From NCBI RefSeq assembly GCF_000255495.1, contig NZ_AHYZ01000061.1, positions 1-41,934 of the forward strand: 41,934 nucleotides of DNA, read 5' to 3'. Of the stretch, positions 28,030 to 38,751 are shown in pieces. Source of the DNA: Liquorilactobacillus vini DSM 20605 (lineage in GTDB: Bacteria > Bacillota > Bacilli > Lactobacillales > Lactobacillaceae). Below the pieces are notes generated by a model. It was given only the letters and a program-made list of their open reading frames with translations, was not told the origin of the DNA and searched no databases. The first letter of the stretch is position 1. Each line of letters starts with the position of its first letter. The position numbers and the translations under genes were made by a program.

Positions 28030-29118
28030 TTATTTTCCAATTAATTTTTGCAAACAATTGAAAACTCGTGTTGCCGCATCTGGAACCCCAGCTTGTTTAG
28101 CGTTTTTAGCCATTTTAGATCTTAAGGCCGGATCGCCCATCAATTTATCAATTACTTTAGTTAATAATTGACCATTTAATTCATTTTCTTTGATCATTTC
28201 AGCTGCTTGAACATTGACCAAACTTTGAGCATTATGCGTTTGATGATCATGGGTGACATATGGACTGGGAATTAAGACTGAAGGAATTCCTAAAGCCGTG
28301 ATCTCAGCTAAACTAGTTGCTCCAGCTCTGCCAACAATGCAACTGATTTCAGGTAAAATTGCCGGCATATTTGCAATATACGGCTTGATCACAACATTAG
28401 TTGGAACCTCCTTAACTAGGGATCTAACCTTGTCAAAATGAACACTGCCAGTAACAAACAAAACTTGATAATTTTTACCAGCAAACAATTTTAAAGCTTC
28501 CAAAGTTGATTCGTTAATCCGCCGTGCCCCCCGCGAGCCACCAAAAATCAAAACAGTCGGTTTGGTCGAGCTGAGGCCTATTTTCTGTATCTGATTAACC
28601 GTTTTAATTCCCACTACTTGTTGAGCTCGTGGATTTCCAGTAAAAACGACTTTATTTTTAGGAAACTCGTGAGCAGCTTCGGGAAAACAAATTCCGATCT
28701 GATCTACAAAGTGGCTCAAAAATTTGTTAGTAATCCCAGCAATACTATTTTGTTCGTGAATAAATGTTGGGATTTTCAACCGAGCTGCTGCATAAACAAC
28801 GGCCCCACAAACATAGCCTCCCGTTCCAACGACCACATCCGGTTTAAACTCACGAATGATTTGCTTTGCTCGCTGTGTACTTTTCAAAAATAAATAAACT
28901 GTTTTCAAATTTTCAAACGAAAACGATCGTTTAAAGCCTTGGATCCTGATCGTTTGAAAATCGATTCCAGCTGTCGGAACAATTTTATTTTCCAAGCCAC
29001 GCTGGGTTCCAACATATAAAACAGCCGAGTCAGGTTCTTGTTTTTTGACTTCTTCGATCAATGCCAAAGCCGGGTAGATATGACCACCTGTTCCTCCACC
29101 TGATATCAACAAACGCAT
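28030..29118 (-). CDS. murG: MurG, lipid II-forming GlcNAc transferase
   Basis: A 362-residue GT28 enzyme that adds GlcNAc to lipid I at the inner membrane face. Seen: [15 protein letters not shown] at the N-terminus, [27 protein letters not shown] and the donor-binding [14 protein letters not shown] at 29118 follows AGGAGGAAAA. It abuts murD by one base, so translation is likely coupled. Confidence 0.97.
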   Translation of the reverse strand: MRLLISGGGTGGHIYPALALIEEVKKQEPDSAVLYVGTQRGLENKIVPTAGIDFQTIRIQGFKRSFSFENLKTVYLFLKSTQRAKQIIREFKPDVVVGTGGYVCGAVVYAAARLKIPTFIHEQNSIAGITNKFLSHFVDQIGICFPEAAHEFPKNKVVFTGNPRAQQVVGIKTVNQIQKIGLSSTKPTVLIFGGSRGARRINESTLEALKLFAGKNYQVLFVTGSVHFDKVRSLVKEVPTNVVIKPYIANMPAILPEISCIVGRAGATSLAEITALGIPSVLIPSPYVTHDHQTHNAQSLVNVQAAEMIKENELNGQLLTKVIDKLMGDPALRSKMAKNAKQAGVPDAATRVFNCLQKLIGK

Positions 29119-29119
29119 C

Positions 29120-30493
29120 TCAATTTTCCTCCTGATTTTTCTTCAAATTCTCAACAGCTTGAATAAATAAATCTCCTCGAACTTCACACCTTGGATATTG
29201 GTCCCAACTAGCGCAAGCCGGTGAAAGCAAGACAACATCTCCAGGTTGACTTTGTTGATAAGCCAGAGGAACTGCCTCGACAACTGACTTAGCAAATTTA
29301 ATTTGCTTAACACCAGCTTTTTCTCCCATTTCAGCGATTGCCTGAGCAGTTTGCCCCATACAAATCAGGCCACGAAGCTTTTTTAAATACGGTAACAGAC
29401 TTTCAAAACCAAAACCGCGATCTAATCCGCCAGCAATCAAAACGATTGGTTGTTGAAAACTCTCTAATGCTCGCTGACAAGCCTCGATGTTAGTCGCTTC
29501 TGTGTCATTATAAAAACGCCGCTGTTTAATCGTTTCAACATATTGCATCCGATGCCGCACACCGCCAAACGTTCTCAGAACCTGACAAATTGCAAAATTG
29601 CTTTTACCCATCAATTTTGCAACTGCAATTGCTGCTAAAGCATCTTCAATATTTTGAACCCCAGGCAGTTTGATGTCAGCGACCTTAATAATTTGTTCAC
29701 CACGAAAGTAGAGATAATCTCCTTTTTGATAAGCTCCAGTTTTGACTTCTTGCTTCCGAGAAAAAGGGACAATTTGTGCTTTAGAACGCTCGCTTAGCTG
29801 TCGCCATTCTGCTGAATCCCAATTGATTACTAAGTAGTCAGTCGGTGTTTGATTCATCGTAATTCGCATTTTAGCATTTACATAATTCTTCCGGTCTCCG
29901 TGGTAATCTAAATGTGCTTCATAGATATTAGTAATTACCGCAATTTTGGGATGTAGTTTACTAATTCCAAGCAATTGAAAACTAGAAAGTTCAGTAACAA
30001 TTACGTCATCTTTTGTTGCTTTTTGAGCTACTTGACTAGCCGGAATACCAATATTACCTGCCGCGTAAGCTTTACCCTTTAGCCTTTGCTCAGCCAACAT
30101 CAGCGTTGTCAAAGTAGTTGTCGTGGTTTTTCCATTAGTGCCTGTAATTGCAACCATCGGAGCAACTGATACTTCATAGGCAAGTTCTGGTTCTGTAATA
30201 ATCGGCAACTGATTCTTTAAAGCTGCCTTGACTAATGGATTGGTATAAGGAATCCCCGGATTTTTGACCATTAAATCATTTTGCTTGGCTAATTCCAACG
30301 GATGTCTGCCAGTAATAACTTTGATTCCCAGCGCTGTTAGTTCAGAAATTACCTGAGGATCCTTAGGCGCCTTTAAATCATTGACCGTCACTTTAGCTCC
30401 TAGTTTATGCAATAAACGTGCTGCATTTAATCCACTTTGACCTAAACCCAGCACAAGAACTTTTTTATTTTGGTAAGTCGTAATTGCCTTCAT
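29120..30493 (-). CDS. murD: MurD, UDP-MurNAc-L-Ala:D-Glu ligase
   Basis: A 457-residue Mur ligase adding D-glutamate to the peptide stem in the cytoplasm. Seen: [20 protein letters not shown] loop [22 protein letters not shown] and [12 protein letters not shown] at 30493 was chosen because the encoded protein then has the standard N-terminus ([15 protein letters not shown]) and length; the longer frame would overlap the end of mraY. The ribosome site (AGAGAGAAG) is weak, suggesting coupling. Confidence 0.96.
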   Translation of the reverse strand: MKAITTYQNKKVLVLGLGQSGLNAARLLHKLGAKVTVNDLKAPKDPQVISELTALGIKVITGRHPLELAKQNDLMVKNPGIPYTNPLVKAALKNQLPIITEPELAYEVSVAPMVAITGTNGKTTTTTLTTLMLAEQRLKGKAYAAGNIGIPASQVAQKATKDDVIVTELSSFQLLGISKLHPKIAVITNIYEAHLDYHGDRKNYVNAKMRITMNQTPTDYLVINWDSAEWRQLSERSKAQIVPFSRKQEVKTGAYQKGDYLYFRGEQIIKVADIKLPGVQNIEDALAAIAVAKLMGKSNFAICQVLRTFGGVRHRMQYVETIKQRRFYNDTEATNIEACQRALESFQQPIVLIAGGLDRGFGFESLLPYLKKLRGLICMGQTAQAIAEMGEKAGVKQIKFAKSVVEAVPLAYQQSQPGDVVLLSPACASWDQYPRCEVRGDLFIQAVENLKKNQEEN

Positions 30494-30519
30494 AATTAGG
30501 ATTCTTCTCTCTTTTAATT

Positions 30520-31482
30520 TTAAATAATTGTCAATAGCGCCGTAACACTTGTTATTAAGCCAATTGACCAAAAAGTTAAATCAATACGCCATTCACTCCA
30601 ACCAAGCAGTTCAAAGTGGTGGTGGATCGGGCTCATCTTAAAAATTCGTTTGCCAGTGAGCTTAAATGAAGCAACTTGCAAAATAACACTTGCAGTTTCA
30701 ACGACAAAAATCAAGCCAACCCACAAAAGTGAGGCTTCATGTCCAACTAAAATCGAGACAGCTGCTAAAGCCCCGCCTAACGCCAATGATCCCATATCAC
30801 CCATAAAAATCTTAGCAGGTTTATGATTAAAGATAAAGAAGCCTAATAATGAACCAATGACAACTAAACAGAACAGTAAAACATCTACTTGATGCTGAAA
30901 AGCCGCAATCGCTGCATAAGTTGCAAAAGCAATCGTTGCCTGACCGGCGACCAAGCCGTCAATACCATCAGTTAAATTGACTGCATTAGAAAATCCGACT
31001 AACCAAAAAACGGCAAATAAGATAAACCAGCCACCGATACTGAAAACTTGGCCAAACAAATGCAGGCCAAATGTCAGATGCTCATGATAGTAAACTGCTA
31101 GAAAAATTAATGCTCCAATGACTTGACCTAAAAATTTTTGCCAAGCTTTCAAACCTTCATTTTGTTTTTTCCATAATTTGATCGAATCATCCCAGAAGCC
31201 GAGCATGCCATATAGAAATAAAATGAATACCAAAATCAGTAGCTGAGGTGTCAACTGCTTCCCAATGGCCGCCATAATCAAACTAACAATTAAAATAACC
31301 AAATTAAAAATCAATCCACCCATGGTTGGCGTCCCTGATTTTTTTTGATGCCACTTTGGACCCTCTTCGCGAATCATCTGTCCTTGCTTTTTTCGATGTG
31401 CGTAATTGATAAACTGTGGCAATAAAATCACAGTTACTCCAAAACTTGCAATTAATGAAATAATACCTTCTAAAACTGTCAT
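30520..31482 (-). CDS. mraY: MraY, phospho-MurNAc-pentapeptide transferase
   Basis: A 320-residue integral membrane enzyme with about ten transmembrane helices; it makes lipid I by moving phospho-MurNAc-pentapeptide onto undecaprenyl phosphate. Seen: [11 protein letters not shown], the catalytic [30 protein letters not shown] and [10 protein letters not shown]. Its ATG overlaps the murE stop as ATGA. Confidence 0.97.
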   Translation of the reverse strand: MTVLEGIISLIASFGVTVILLPQFINYAHRKKQGQMIREEGPKWHQKKSGTPTMGGLIFNLVILIVSLIMAAIGKQLTPQLLILVFILFLYGMLGFWDDSIKLWKKQNEGLKAWQKFLGQVIGALIFLAVYYHEHLTFGLHLFGQVFSIGGWFILFAVFWLVGFSNAVNLTDGIDGLVAGQATIAFATYAAIAAFQHQVDVLLFCLVVIGSLLGFFIFNHKPAKIFMGDMGSLALGGALAAVSILVGHEASLLWVGLIFVVETASVILQVASFKLTGKRIFKMSPIHHHFELLGWSEWRIDLTFWSIGLITSVTALLTII

Positions 31483-32969
31483 TTACCAGCTTGCTCCTTT
31501 AACCATAATGCCTTAGTTGCTTCTTCAACATCATCAAAATGCCGCTTTTGCTTACCGATAATTTGGTAATCTTCATGCCCCTTGCCAGCAATTAAGACTA
31601 AATCCCCCGGTTGAGCCTGCTGAATGGCATAATTAATTGCCTGTCGCCGATCAACAAAAGTTGGAACTTTGATCCCAGTTGGGACACCACTCAACATTGC
31701 ACTGATAATTTTTTGTGGATCCTCAGAACGTGGATTATCTGAAGTGAAAATTGGAAAATCACTATGTTCTGCTGCAATTTCACCCATTTTCGGACGTTTA
31801 CCATGATCACGATCACCACCGCAGCCAACAACACAAAAAACGTGCTGTTTAGTAACTTCATCTAAAGTCTTGAGGGCTTGATATAAGCCATCTGGCGTAT
31901 GGGAGTAATCAACGATTGCACTTACTCCTGTCGGTGAACTAATCAACTGCATCCGCCCGCGAACACCCTTAAAACCATCCAGTGCCATAATAATATCTTC
32001 TGCTGGTAGTCCCGAGGCATAAGCCGCCGCAAAAGCAGCAAGAACGTTATAAACATTAAACATACCGATCATTTGCGTATGCAGTTGATAAACTTGATCA
32101 AAAACATGTAATTCAAAATCAGTACCGCGACTATGAACTTTGATTTTTTGTGCGCTGATCATAGCTGATTCCTTAATCCCATACGTTAACACTTGCGCTG
32201 CTGTCAGCTGTTCAAATTGCTTTCCAACTGGATCGTCAATATTTAAGACTGCCACTTTAGGATCGCCATTAAATGCATAACGATTTCCTAATTGCGAAAA
32301 GAGCAAACTTTTCGCATGTTTATAATTTTCCATAGTTTTATGATAATCCAAATGATCACGCGTCAAATTGGTAAACACTGCAACATCGAAATCAATTCCC
32401 CAAACACGCCCTTGGATCAAAGCAATTGATGAAACTTCCATGGCAACATCTGAAACGCCGCGTTCAACCATTTTGCTTAAGGTTCGCTGTAAGGTGATAA
32501 TATCAGGCGTTGTATTTTTTGTTGGTAATACTTCATCACCAATTTTGCGATACATTGTTCCAATTAAACCAGTTTTACGCTGTTGTGCCCGAAAAATTGC
32601 TTCAATTAAATGTGTAACCGTTGTTTTACCATTTGTTCCGGTCACTCCAATAATATGTAATGCTTGACTCGCACCACCATAAAAGCGACTGCTCAAAATG
32701 GCCATTGCGCGTTTGGTGTCATTGACATAAACAACCGGAACCCCAACAACAGTAGTTTTTTCTTGTGCAACAATCAGCTTTGCACCGGCCTTGATTGCTT
32801 GTTGCACAAATAAATGGCCATCAAATTGAGCTCCTTTAACCGCTACAAAGACACTATTTTCAACTACTTCACGGGTATCTTGAGTTAATAAAGATACCGT
32901 GAAATCCTCAAAATTCCTTGGAATTATTTTTTTAAATTTTAAGCATTTAATTAGCTTGCTTGCTTGCAT
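31479..32969 (-). CDS. murE: MurE, probable meso-diaminopimelate-adding ligase
   Basis: A 496-residue Mur ligase adding the third residue of the stem peptide. Seen: ATP loop [22 protein letters not shown], and the amino-acid-selecting motif [12 protein letters not shown] is characteristic of enzymes that add mDAP, whereas lysine-adding enzymes have a different sequence there. This agrees with dapF and aspartokinase in the window. The start ATG at 32969 has only a weak ribosome site (TGGTGAT). It lies between pbpB and mraY as in Bacillus; in several lactobacilli I know of, murE is outside the dcw cluster. The first codons contain three GCAA units. Confidence 0.93.
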   Translation of the reverse strand: MQASKLIKCLKFKKIIPRNFEDFTVSLLTQDTREVVENSVFVAVKGAQFDGHLFVQQAIKAGAKLIVAQEKTTVVGVPVVYVNDTKRAMAILSSRFYGGASQALHIIGVTGTNGKTTVTHLIEAIFRAQQRKTGLIGTMYRKIGDEVLPTKNTTPDIITLQRTLSKMVERGVSDVAMEVSSIALIQGRVWGIDFDVAVFTNLTRDHLDYHKTMENYKHAKSLLFSQLGNRYAFNGDPKVAVLNIDDPVGKQFEQLTAAQVLTYGIKESAMISAQKIKVHSRGTDFELHVFDQVYQLHTQMIGMFNVYNVLAAFAAAYASGLPAEDIIMALDGFKGVRGRMQLISSPTGVSAIVDYSHTPDGLYQALKTLDEVTKQHVFCVVGCGGDRDHGKRPKMGEIAAEHSDFPIFTSDNPRSEDPQKIISAMLSGVPTGIKVPTFVDRRQAINYAIQQAQPGDLVLIAGKGHEDYQIIGKQKRHFDDVEEATKALWLKEQAGK

Positions 32970-32983
32970 TTTATCACCAGATT

Positions 32984-35125
32984 TTATTTTAATTTAACTA
33001 TTAGTTCTTTTTGACCTGTTAAAGCTTGATTGGCGGTGATGCTTTGGCTGACAACGTATCCAGAGCCAGTGAATTTCACCTTCAAGTTCAGCAGCTCCGC
33101 TAAAGCTGAAACATCATTCCGTGACCAACCAGTCAAGTCTGGCATTGTTTTAGTACCAGTAGTTAATAAAATGATCCTTTCACCACTAAGTAGCGTGTTG
33201 CCAGCTGCTATAGACTGCTGGACAACTCTGCTACCATTGCCAATCACTGTCACTTCCAATCCAGCACCTTCCAAATTTTTCTTGGCTGTCGCTAAACTTT
33301 TATCAGTCCAATTTTTGACTTTGACTTGCTGACCACTTTGACTAGTACTTTCCGCAGATTGCTGTAGAGCTCGTTGCATCATCGGATTAAAAACAGTTGC
33401 CAACATTTGTCCCGAAGTACTATTACTGAAAGTTGTTGGCTGTTTCATTGTAACATACAGAATATATTTTGGATTGTTAGCTGGTGCTACCCCAGCAACT
33501 GAAAAGATATAGTTGGTTGCACCCGTTAAATAGCCAGAACCCTGAGTTTTACTGATTTGAGCTGTCCCAGTTTTAACGCCAATCTTATAACCATTGATTT
33601 TGAAAGCTGAACCAGTTCCATCTTCATTATAAACTACATCTTGCATCAAACTCAAAACCTGACTAGCAGTTTGACTACTGATTGGTTGACCGACTTTCTT
33701 CGTTTTTGCCTGATAAATGACCTTTTGGTTATTTGGATCAACAACTTTTTTTACCAGATATGGTTTAACCATTTTCCCATGATTAGCAATTGCCGAGAAG
33801 CCTTGCATCATTTGCAAAGCAGTTACATTAATCGCTTGACCAAATGCAGTATTAGCTTGTTCAATTGGATATTTATATTCAATACTACCAGCAACTTCAT
33901 TGGGCATTTTAGAACCCGTCTTTTTTAAAAATCCAAATTTGTGAATATAACTCAGCCATGTCTTAGCACCCATTTGCTGTTCTAAGTGCGCCATTCCAAC
34001 GTTTGAAGAACGAATAAAAGCATCTTGATAGGTAATATAACCCCAGCCGCTCCGATCCCAATCATAAACATTTTTACCATCAATTTGGAACGAACCAGAT
34101 TTAAAAGTCGCATTAGCATTGAAATTACCACTATTAATTGCCGCTGCGACTGTAAAAATTTTCATGGTTGATCCTGGTTCATAACTGTCTTCAACTAAGA
34201 TATTTCGCCAAATCTTAGTTAATCCCTTTTTAGTCTGCGCATTAAAAGTTGGTCGTTGACTAGCAGCCAAAATTTCACCAGTTTTAGCTTTCATTAAAAT
34301 GGCCGTCATTTCCTGAGGATGATAACGATCCTGTGCTTGGGTCATCAATGTTTCTAAATAAGTTTGCAAGCGTGTATCAAGCGTTGTATAAACGTTATCA
34401 CCATTTTTAGCTGCACGGGCTTTAACTTTTGAGCCAGGAATTGGTGTTCCTTTCGTATCTTTTTCAACCTGACGAACACCATTTTTCCCGGCTAGTTCCT
34501 GATTAAAAGCTTGTTCAAGTCCCATCACACCAACTAATTTCCCATTTTGGTTCTCTGCTAGGCCAATAATATGTGAGGCAAAAACTCCATTTGGATACAG
34601 GCGCGCAATCGTCGGCTTAAAATAGATTCCCGTAATATGAGCAGCCTGAATTTTTTGCTTGGTTTCTAGTGAAATATTTTTCCCGGCATTTCCTAATTCA
34701 ACTTGATAAACATCTTTATTGACGGGGTCAAGTAATTTTCTGACACTTTGATAACTGATACCTAAATTTTTACTTAAAACCTTAGCTGCTTTTGCTTTAT
34801 CCTTTTCAGCCAGGTACTGACGTTTGCCAAATGCAACTGCCGACTTTGAGAGAATCACGTAAATCTTATAAGTTGAAGTATCTTCCGCAATGGGTTGATC
34901 ATTATTATCATAAATCGTTCCTCTTTGAGCTTTGATTTCAGTTTTACTGGCATACAGTTGGGCAACTTTCTGTTTAAGATCAACGTGATCAATTGAATGA
35001 AAAATTGCAATATAAAAAAAGCGGCCAATAAACACAATGAAAATCATTGCCGCAATGAAAAAAATAATTATCCCATAAATTTTGCGGTTTTTTTGGTGTT
35101 TTAGCTGCTTTTTCCCTTTATTCAT
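32984..35125 (-). CDS. pbpB: PBP2-type septal transpeptidase with two PASTA domains
   Basis: A 713-residue class B penicillin-binding protein, the septal cross-linking enzyme partnered with FtsW. Seen: short cytosolic tail, one transmembrane helix (IIIFFIAAMIFIVFIGRFFY), dimerisation domain, transpeptidase with active Ser in EPGSTMK, the SSN motif and VKTGTAQ, and two PASTA domains in the last 130 residues, which bind muropeptides or contribute to folding. ATG overlaps the ftsL stop as ATGA. Belongs to the PBP2x/PBP2B group. Confidence 0.95.
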   Translation of the reverse strand: MNKGKKQLKHQKNRKIYGIIIFFIAAMIFIVFIGRFFYIAIFHSIDHVDLKQKVAQLYASKTEIKAQRGTIYDNNDQPIAEDTSTYKIYVILSKSAVAFGKRQYLAEKDKAKAAKVLSKNLGISYQSVRKLLDPVNKDVYQVELGNAGKNISLETKQKIQAAHITGIYFKPTIARLYPNGVFASHIIGLAENQNGKLVGVMGLEQAFNQELAGKNGVRQVEKDTKGTPIPGSKVKARAAKNGDNVYTTLDTRLQTYLETLMTQAQDRYHPQEMTAILMKAKTGEILAASQRPTFNAQTKKGLTKIWRNILVEDSYEPGSTMKIFTVAAAINSGNFNANATFKSGSFQIDGKNVYDWDRSGWGYITYQDAFIRSSNVGMAHLEQQMGAKTWLSYIHKFGFLKKTGSKMPNEVAGSIEYKYPIEQANTAFGQAINVTALQMMQGFSAIANHGKMVKPYLVKKVVDPNNQKVIYQAKTKKVGQPISSQTASQVLSLMQDVVYNEDGTGSAFKINGYKIGVKTGTAQISKTQGSGYLTGATNYIFSVAGVAPANNPKYILYVTMKQPTTFSNSTSGQMLATVFNPMMQRALQQSAESTSQSGQQVKVKNWTDKSLATAKKNLEGAGLEVTVIGNGSRVVQQSIAAGNTLLSGERIILLTTGTKTMPDLTGWSRNDVSALAELLNLKVKFTGSGYVVSQSITANQALTGQKELIVKLK

Positions 35126-35493
35126 TTAGAAACATTCCTTATATTACTGTCATTCATCGATAATCCGTACTTTTTAGCTAACTCTAACAAACGATCCCGG
35201 CTTGAGAGAGTACTAATTTCCTGTTTAGTATTAATATTTTGATTATGTACCGCCGTAATTTTTTGATTGATATTTTGAAGAGTATATTGTGCCTGAGTAT
35301 AATTGACTTGACTAGCAATAACCTCAATTGTCATCGCCATTAAAATCACGCCTCCTATTAAGAAACTTAAGATCTCGGCCTTAGAAATTGGAACCCGCCG
35401 CGAAACCGATGCCGGTTGTTTAAGTGGTGCTTTATGTATCTGCGGCTGTACTGGCGTGACGAGATTTCTTTTTGGTGCTGCGCTTCCTGCCAT
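35122..35493 (-). CDS. ftsL: FtsL, divisome coiled-coil protein
   Basis: A 123-residue bitopic protein: polar N-terminus of about 40 residues, transmembrane helix (FLIGGVILMAMTIEVIA), then a coiled coil with the RDRLLELAKKYGL motif. Placement between rsmH and pbpB identifies it, since FtsL sequences diverge strongly. ATG follows AAAGGATG. Confidence 0.9.
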   Translation of the reverse strand: MAGSAAPKRNLVTPVQPQIHKAPLKQPASVSRRVPISKAEILSFLIGGVILMAMTIEVIASQVNYTQAQYTLQNINQKITAVHNQNINTKQEISTLSSRDRLLELAKKYGLSMNDSNIRNVSK

Positions 35494-35514
35494 ATAATCA
35501 CATCCTTTAAAAAA

Positions 35515-36462
35515 TTATTTATCTTGACTAATTCGTTCAATAATTCTTAACTTAGCTGAATGAGCACGATGATTCTGTCGCAGTTCTTCTGTCTTTGGTT
35601 CGATTGGCTTACGCGTGATCAGTTTAAAATGCGGCTGCATCTTTGCTGGAATTACTGGTAAACCCGGTGGCAAATCAGGTAACGAGCTTTTTTCTTTGAA
35701 CATGGTCTTAACTAAGCGATCCTCTAAGGATTGGAAAGTTATGACGCAAATTCGACCATGTACTTTCAGCAAGGACAAAGCTTGCGTTAACGAATCCTCA
35801 AGAGCTCCTAATTCATCATTAACCGCAATTCTAATTGCTTGAAAGATCCTCTTAGCCGGATGTCCGCCAGTTCTTCGGGCACGTGCCGGAATTGCTTCTT
35901 TAATTATTTCGACTAATTCGCCTGTCGTTTCAATCACTTTTTTAGTACGTCTTTTTTCAATATGTCTAGCAATTGATTTGGCATATTTTTCCTCACCATA
36001 TCGCCAAAAAATCCTAACCAGCTTTTCATATGGCCAGTCATTCACGACTACTTTAGCGTTTAAGTTTTGCATCTGATCCATTCGCATATCTAATGGAGCA
36101 TCAAAACGATAACTAAAACCACGCTGAGCATCATCAAATTGTGGTGAAGAAACTCCTAAGTCATATAGGATCCCATCAACTTGTGTAACATTTCTTTGTT
36201 TAAGCTGCTGGGCTAATTCCCGAAAATTGCTTTTGATTAGTGTTACTGGATAATTAAGAAAACGATCCCGATTATAATCAATTGCTGTTTGATCTTGATC
36301 AAAAGCATATAAATGACCATTTACCCCCAACTGTTGAGCAATCAATCGACTATGACCACCTCCACCCAAGGTACAGTCAACATAAACTCCAGCTGGGCTG
36401 ATCTGCAAACCACTAACAGCAGCTTGCAGCATTACTGTTTGATGTTTAAAAGTTTCTGTCAC
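35515..36462 (-). CDS. rsmH: RsmH (MraW), 16S rRNA m4C1402 methyltransferase
   Basis: A 315-residue SAM-dependent methyltransferase modifying the 16S rRNA P-site. Seen: [18 protein letters not shown] loop, [34 protein letters not shown] and ITFQSLEDR. The start GTG at 36462 follows AAGAGGTG. It follows mraZ by 12 bases. Confidence 0.97.
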   Translation of the reverse strand: MTETFKHQTVMLQAAVSGLQISPAGVYVDCTLGGGGHSRLIAQQLGVNGHLYAFDQDQTAIDYNRDRFLNYPVTLIKSNFRELAQQLKQRNVTQVDGILYDLGVSSPQFDDAQRGFSYRFDAPLDMRMDQMQNLNAKVVVNDWPYEKLVRIFWRYGEEKYAKSIARHIEKRRTKKVIETTGELVEIIKEAIPARARRTGGHPAKRIFQAIRIAVNDELGALEDSLTQALSLLKVHGRICVITFQSLEDRLVKTMFKEKSSLPDLPPGLPVIPAKMQPHFKLITRKPIEPKTEELRQNHRAHSAKLRIIERISQDK

Positions 36463-36474
36463 CCTTACACCTCT

Positions 36475-36906
36475 TTATAAATCAAAATCAATCATATTTT
36501 CAGCAATATTATCAAAGTTTTCTTCAGCTTTTTGACTAAAATCATTCCAACGATCTTCGGACCAAATTTCAAAGCGATTTGAAACCCCAACAACCACACA
36601 CTTTTTTTCTAATCCAGCATGATCTCTCAAAGCTTTCGGAATTATAATTCGTCCCTGGCGATCAAATTCACATTCAGTAGCTGCTGAATAAAAAAAACGA
36701 ACAAAAGCTCGTGCATCACGTTTAGTTAGTGGAAGCTGCTGCAATTTTTTTTCAAGGAGTTGCCACTGATCATTCGAGTAGCCAAATAAACACCCATCCA
36801 TCCCTCGTGTTAAAACAAATTGATCGCTCAATTGTTCGCGAAACTTTGCTGGAATAATTACTCGGCCTTTAGCATCAAGCGTATGATGATACTCTCCCAT
36901 CAGCAT
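36475..36906 (-). CDS. mraZ: MraZ, AbrB-like transcription regulator of the dcw cluster
   Basis: A 143-residue protein of two SpoVT/AbrB-like domains. Seen: [20 protein letters not shown] and the second copy [20 protein letters not shown]. In bacteria studied, MraZ binds short direct repeats before its own gene and controls the cluster. ATG at 36906 lies seven bases from GGAGGT; the longer frame would cross the promoter region. First gene of the cluster. Confidence 0.96.
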   Translation of the reverse strand: MLMGEYHHTLDAKGRVIIPAKFREQLSDQFVLTRGMDGCLFGYSNDQWQLLEKKLQQLPLTKRDARAFVRFFYSAATECEFDRQGRIIIPKALRDHAGLEKKCVVVGVSNRFEIWSEDRWNDFSQKAEENFDNIAENMIDFDL

Positions 36907-36935
36907 GCAGCTCACCTCCAAATAATGGTTACAAA

Positions 36936-36979
36936 TTGATACTACCACATTCCACCACTATCAACCACTATTTTACCAC
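36936..36979 (-). promoter_or_regulatory. mraZ promoter overlapped by four direct repeats (putative MraZ operator)
   Basis: On the minus strand GTGGT occurs four times at 36975-36979, 36964-36968, 36954-36958 and 36944-36948, spaced 11, 10 and 10 bases. The first three read TAGTGGT and the last TGTGGT. A promoter TTGATA (36959-36964), 17-base spacer, TATCAA (36936-36941) lies among them, so a protein on the repeats would block or modulate RNA polymerase. Repeats on one helix face are the known form of MraZ operators in other bacteria. Confidence 0.65.
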
Positions 36980-36998
36980 TAGATTTTTAAAAACCCCC

Positions 36999-37032
36999 AA
37001 AAAAATATCTTGCTAACCAAAGCAAGATATTT
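36999..37032 (-). terminator. Terminator after the DUF3397 gene
   Basis: Minus-strand stem AAATATCTTGC/GCAAGATATTT with an eight-base loop and T-run. It separates the aspartokinase transcript from the mraZ promoter. Confidence 0.85.
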
Positions 37033-37039
37033 ACACCAG

Positions 37040-37408
37040 TTAATTAAATTTTTTCAAAATCACTAAAACAATTAAAACCGTATACGTACTGACTGTTAGT
37101 AACTCAATTAAACGCCAATAAAAACGCCAAAATTTAGCTTGAATGATTTCTCCTTTAACTACTGCCAGGATTAACGTCAATCCAATTCCCAAAATCGCCG
37201 CTGCAAATAATAAATACGGCAAAAGTGAAAGCTTTAAAAGTTGTAATGACAATACTTGAATTACAAAAATTAAATAGATCAACAGGAAGTCAAGGTAATG
37301 AAATTTTTGTTGCCATTTAAGCGGCAGCCAATGCTTGATCAAAAACAAGCTTAGCCAGCAAACAATGATTCCTACTAACTGATAGGGCCAAATAAAGATT
37401 TTCAGCAT
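37040..37408 (-). CDS. DUF3397-like polytopic membrane protein
   Basis: A 122-residue protein with four predicted transmembrane helices (for example LDFLLIYLIFVIQVLSLQLL and LFAAAILGIGLTLILAVV) and few polar loops. It fits the DUF3397 family, which occurs beside mraZ in lactobacilli; the name rests on pattern and position. Its ATG overlaps the end of the aspartokinase gene by seven bases, so the two are co-transcribed. Function unknown. Confidence 0.65.
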   Translation of the reverse strand: MLKIFIWPYQLVGIIVCWLSLFLIKHWLPLKWQQKFHYLDFLLIYLIFVIQVLSLQLLKLSLLPYLLFAAAILGIGLTLILAVVKGEIIQAKFWRFYWRLIELLTVSTYTVLIVLVILKKFN

Positions 37409-38607
37409 TGATGATCACTCAAAAATGCGTCATGCAAAGCATTGACGGCAGCCGGCAAATCTGATTGTCTAACTAAAACCCAGATAGTTGTATAACTGTC
37501 AGTTGTCTGCAAAATCTTGATATTTTTACCATTTAAAGCCGCCACGATTTGAGCTGTTATTCCGGGGGTCCCCATAATGCCAGCACCAACAATAGAAACT
37601 TTAGCACAATTTTCAATAATTTCGGCAGCTACTTGTTTTTCTTGGAGTAATTTCTTAGCTTTCTGGCTTTCATTTGCATCTAAGTTAAAAACAAATTTTT
37701 CTGGCAAAATATTAATGAAGTCAATACTTAAATGATTGTCAGCCAACAATTTAAAAATTGTTTGCGGATCGTATTTTTCAGTTTTAACACTGAACTGTGT
37801 CAACCCAACCTGGTGGGCAATTCCAGTAACTGTCCGATAATGACGAATCGATAAATCACGGTCAGAAACTAAGGTACCTAATTCATCGACTCCATCCCAA
37901 GTTGATCTGATTCGCAACGGCAAATGGGCTTGTTGCGCTACCTCTACTGCGCGTGGATGGATAACCTTAGCCCCTTCATGTGCCATATTGGCAACTTCTT
38001 CATAGCTGACATTCTTTAAAAATTTGGCTTTTTTAACTAAACGTGGATCAGCAGTCATCATTCCTGAAACATCTGTAAAAATATCAACTCGTTTAGCTGA
38101 AAGAGCTGCTCCTAGTAAAGCTGCTGATGTATCGCTACCGCCACGTCCTAAGGTAGTATAATGACCTTCTCGCGAAAGTCCTTGAAAACCAGCTACTACG
38201 ACAACATCTTGTGATTTAAAACATTTTAAAATCTCATCAGTTTTAACATCTAAAACCTTAGCATTTTGGTACTCATTATTTGTTCTAAAACCAGCATCCG
38301 GCCCAGTCAAAGCTGTTGCACTAAAACCGTTTTCTTTTAACATCTCGGTAAAAACAGCTGCTGAAATAATCTCACCGACCGAAACTAACATATCGAGTTC
38401 TCGTGCGGACAATAAGGAATTATTGCTTCCAACCAAATTTAACAATGAATCGGTAGCATAAGGAGCTCCTTTACGCCCAATTGCCGAGACAACAACAGCA
38501 ACTTTATATCCTTGCGAAACAGCATATTTGACATGTGCCATTGCTTTTTTTCTAGCCTGATCATCTTGAACCGATGTACCACCGAATTTTTGTACCATAA
38601 TTTCCAT
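37402..38607 (-). CDS. Aspartate kinase, monofunctional
   Basis: About 401 residues; phosphorylates aspartate, the first step toward diaminopimelate, lysine, threonine and methionine. Seen: VQKFGGTSV N-terminus, GRGGSDTSAALLGAAL, DPRLVKKAKFL, and a C-terminal pair of ACT domains (VSIVGAGIMGTPGITAQIV) for feedback control. The effector (lysine or threonine) cannot be told from sequence. The start is ATG 38607 or 38598, with GGGGGAT upstream; 38625 lacks room for a ribosome site. Supplies the same pathway as DapF and MurE. Confidence 0.9.
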   Translation of the reverse strand: MEIMVQKFGGTSVQDDQARKKAMAHVKYAVSQGYKVAVVVSAIGRKGAPYATDSLLNLVGSNNSLLSARELDMLVSVGEIISAAVFTEMLKENGFSATALTGPDAGFRTNNEYQNAKVLDVKTDEILKCFKSQDVVVVAGFQGLSREGHYTTLGRGGSDTSAALLGAALSAKRVDIFTDVSGMMTADPRLVKKAKFLKNVSYEEVANMAHEGAKVIHPRAVEVAQQAHLPLRIRSTWDGVDELGTLVSDRDLSIRHYRTVTGIAHQVGLTQFSVKTEKYDPQTIFKLLADNHLSIDFINILPEKFVFNLDANESQKAKKLLQEKQVAAEIIENCAKVSIVGAGIMGTPGITAQIVAALNGKNIKILQTTDSYTTIWVLVRQSDLPAAVNALHDAFLSDHQC

Positions 38608-38682
38608 CAGTAACTTATCCCCCATCTCTTGCCAAATTCAAGTTTTAAATGATCTTTAAAAAGAAAACGAAAATAATAAATC

Positions 38683-38717
38683 GTTCATAGTTTACGTGAA
38701 ATATGAACTTTTTTCAA
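38683..38717 (-). promoter_or_regulatory. Promoter of the aspartokinase gene with overlapping dyad
   Basis: Minus-strand TTGAAA (38712-38717), 17-base spacer, TAAACT (38689-38694). The -10 and spacer lie inside an imperfect 26-base palindrome with arms GTTCATA (38683-38689) and TATGAAC (38702-38708). No lysine riboswitch was recognised in the leader. Confidence 0.45.
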
Positions 38718-38751
38718 GTTTTCTTGAATAAAATTAAGATTCCAAACCAAT

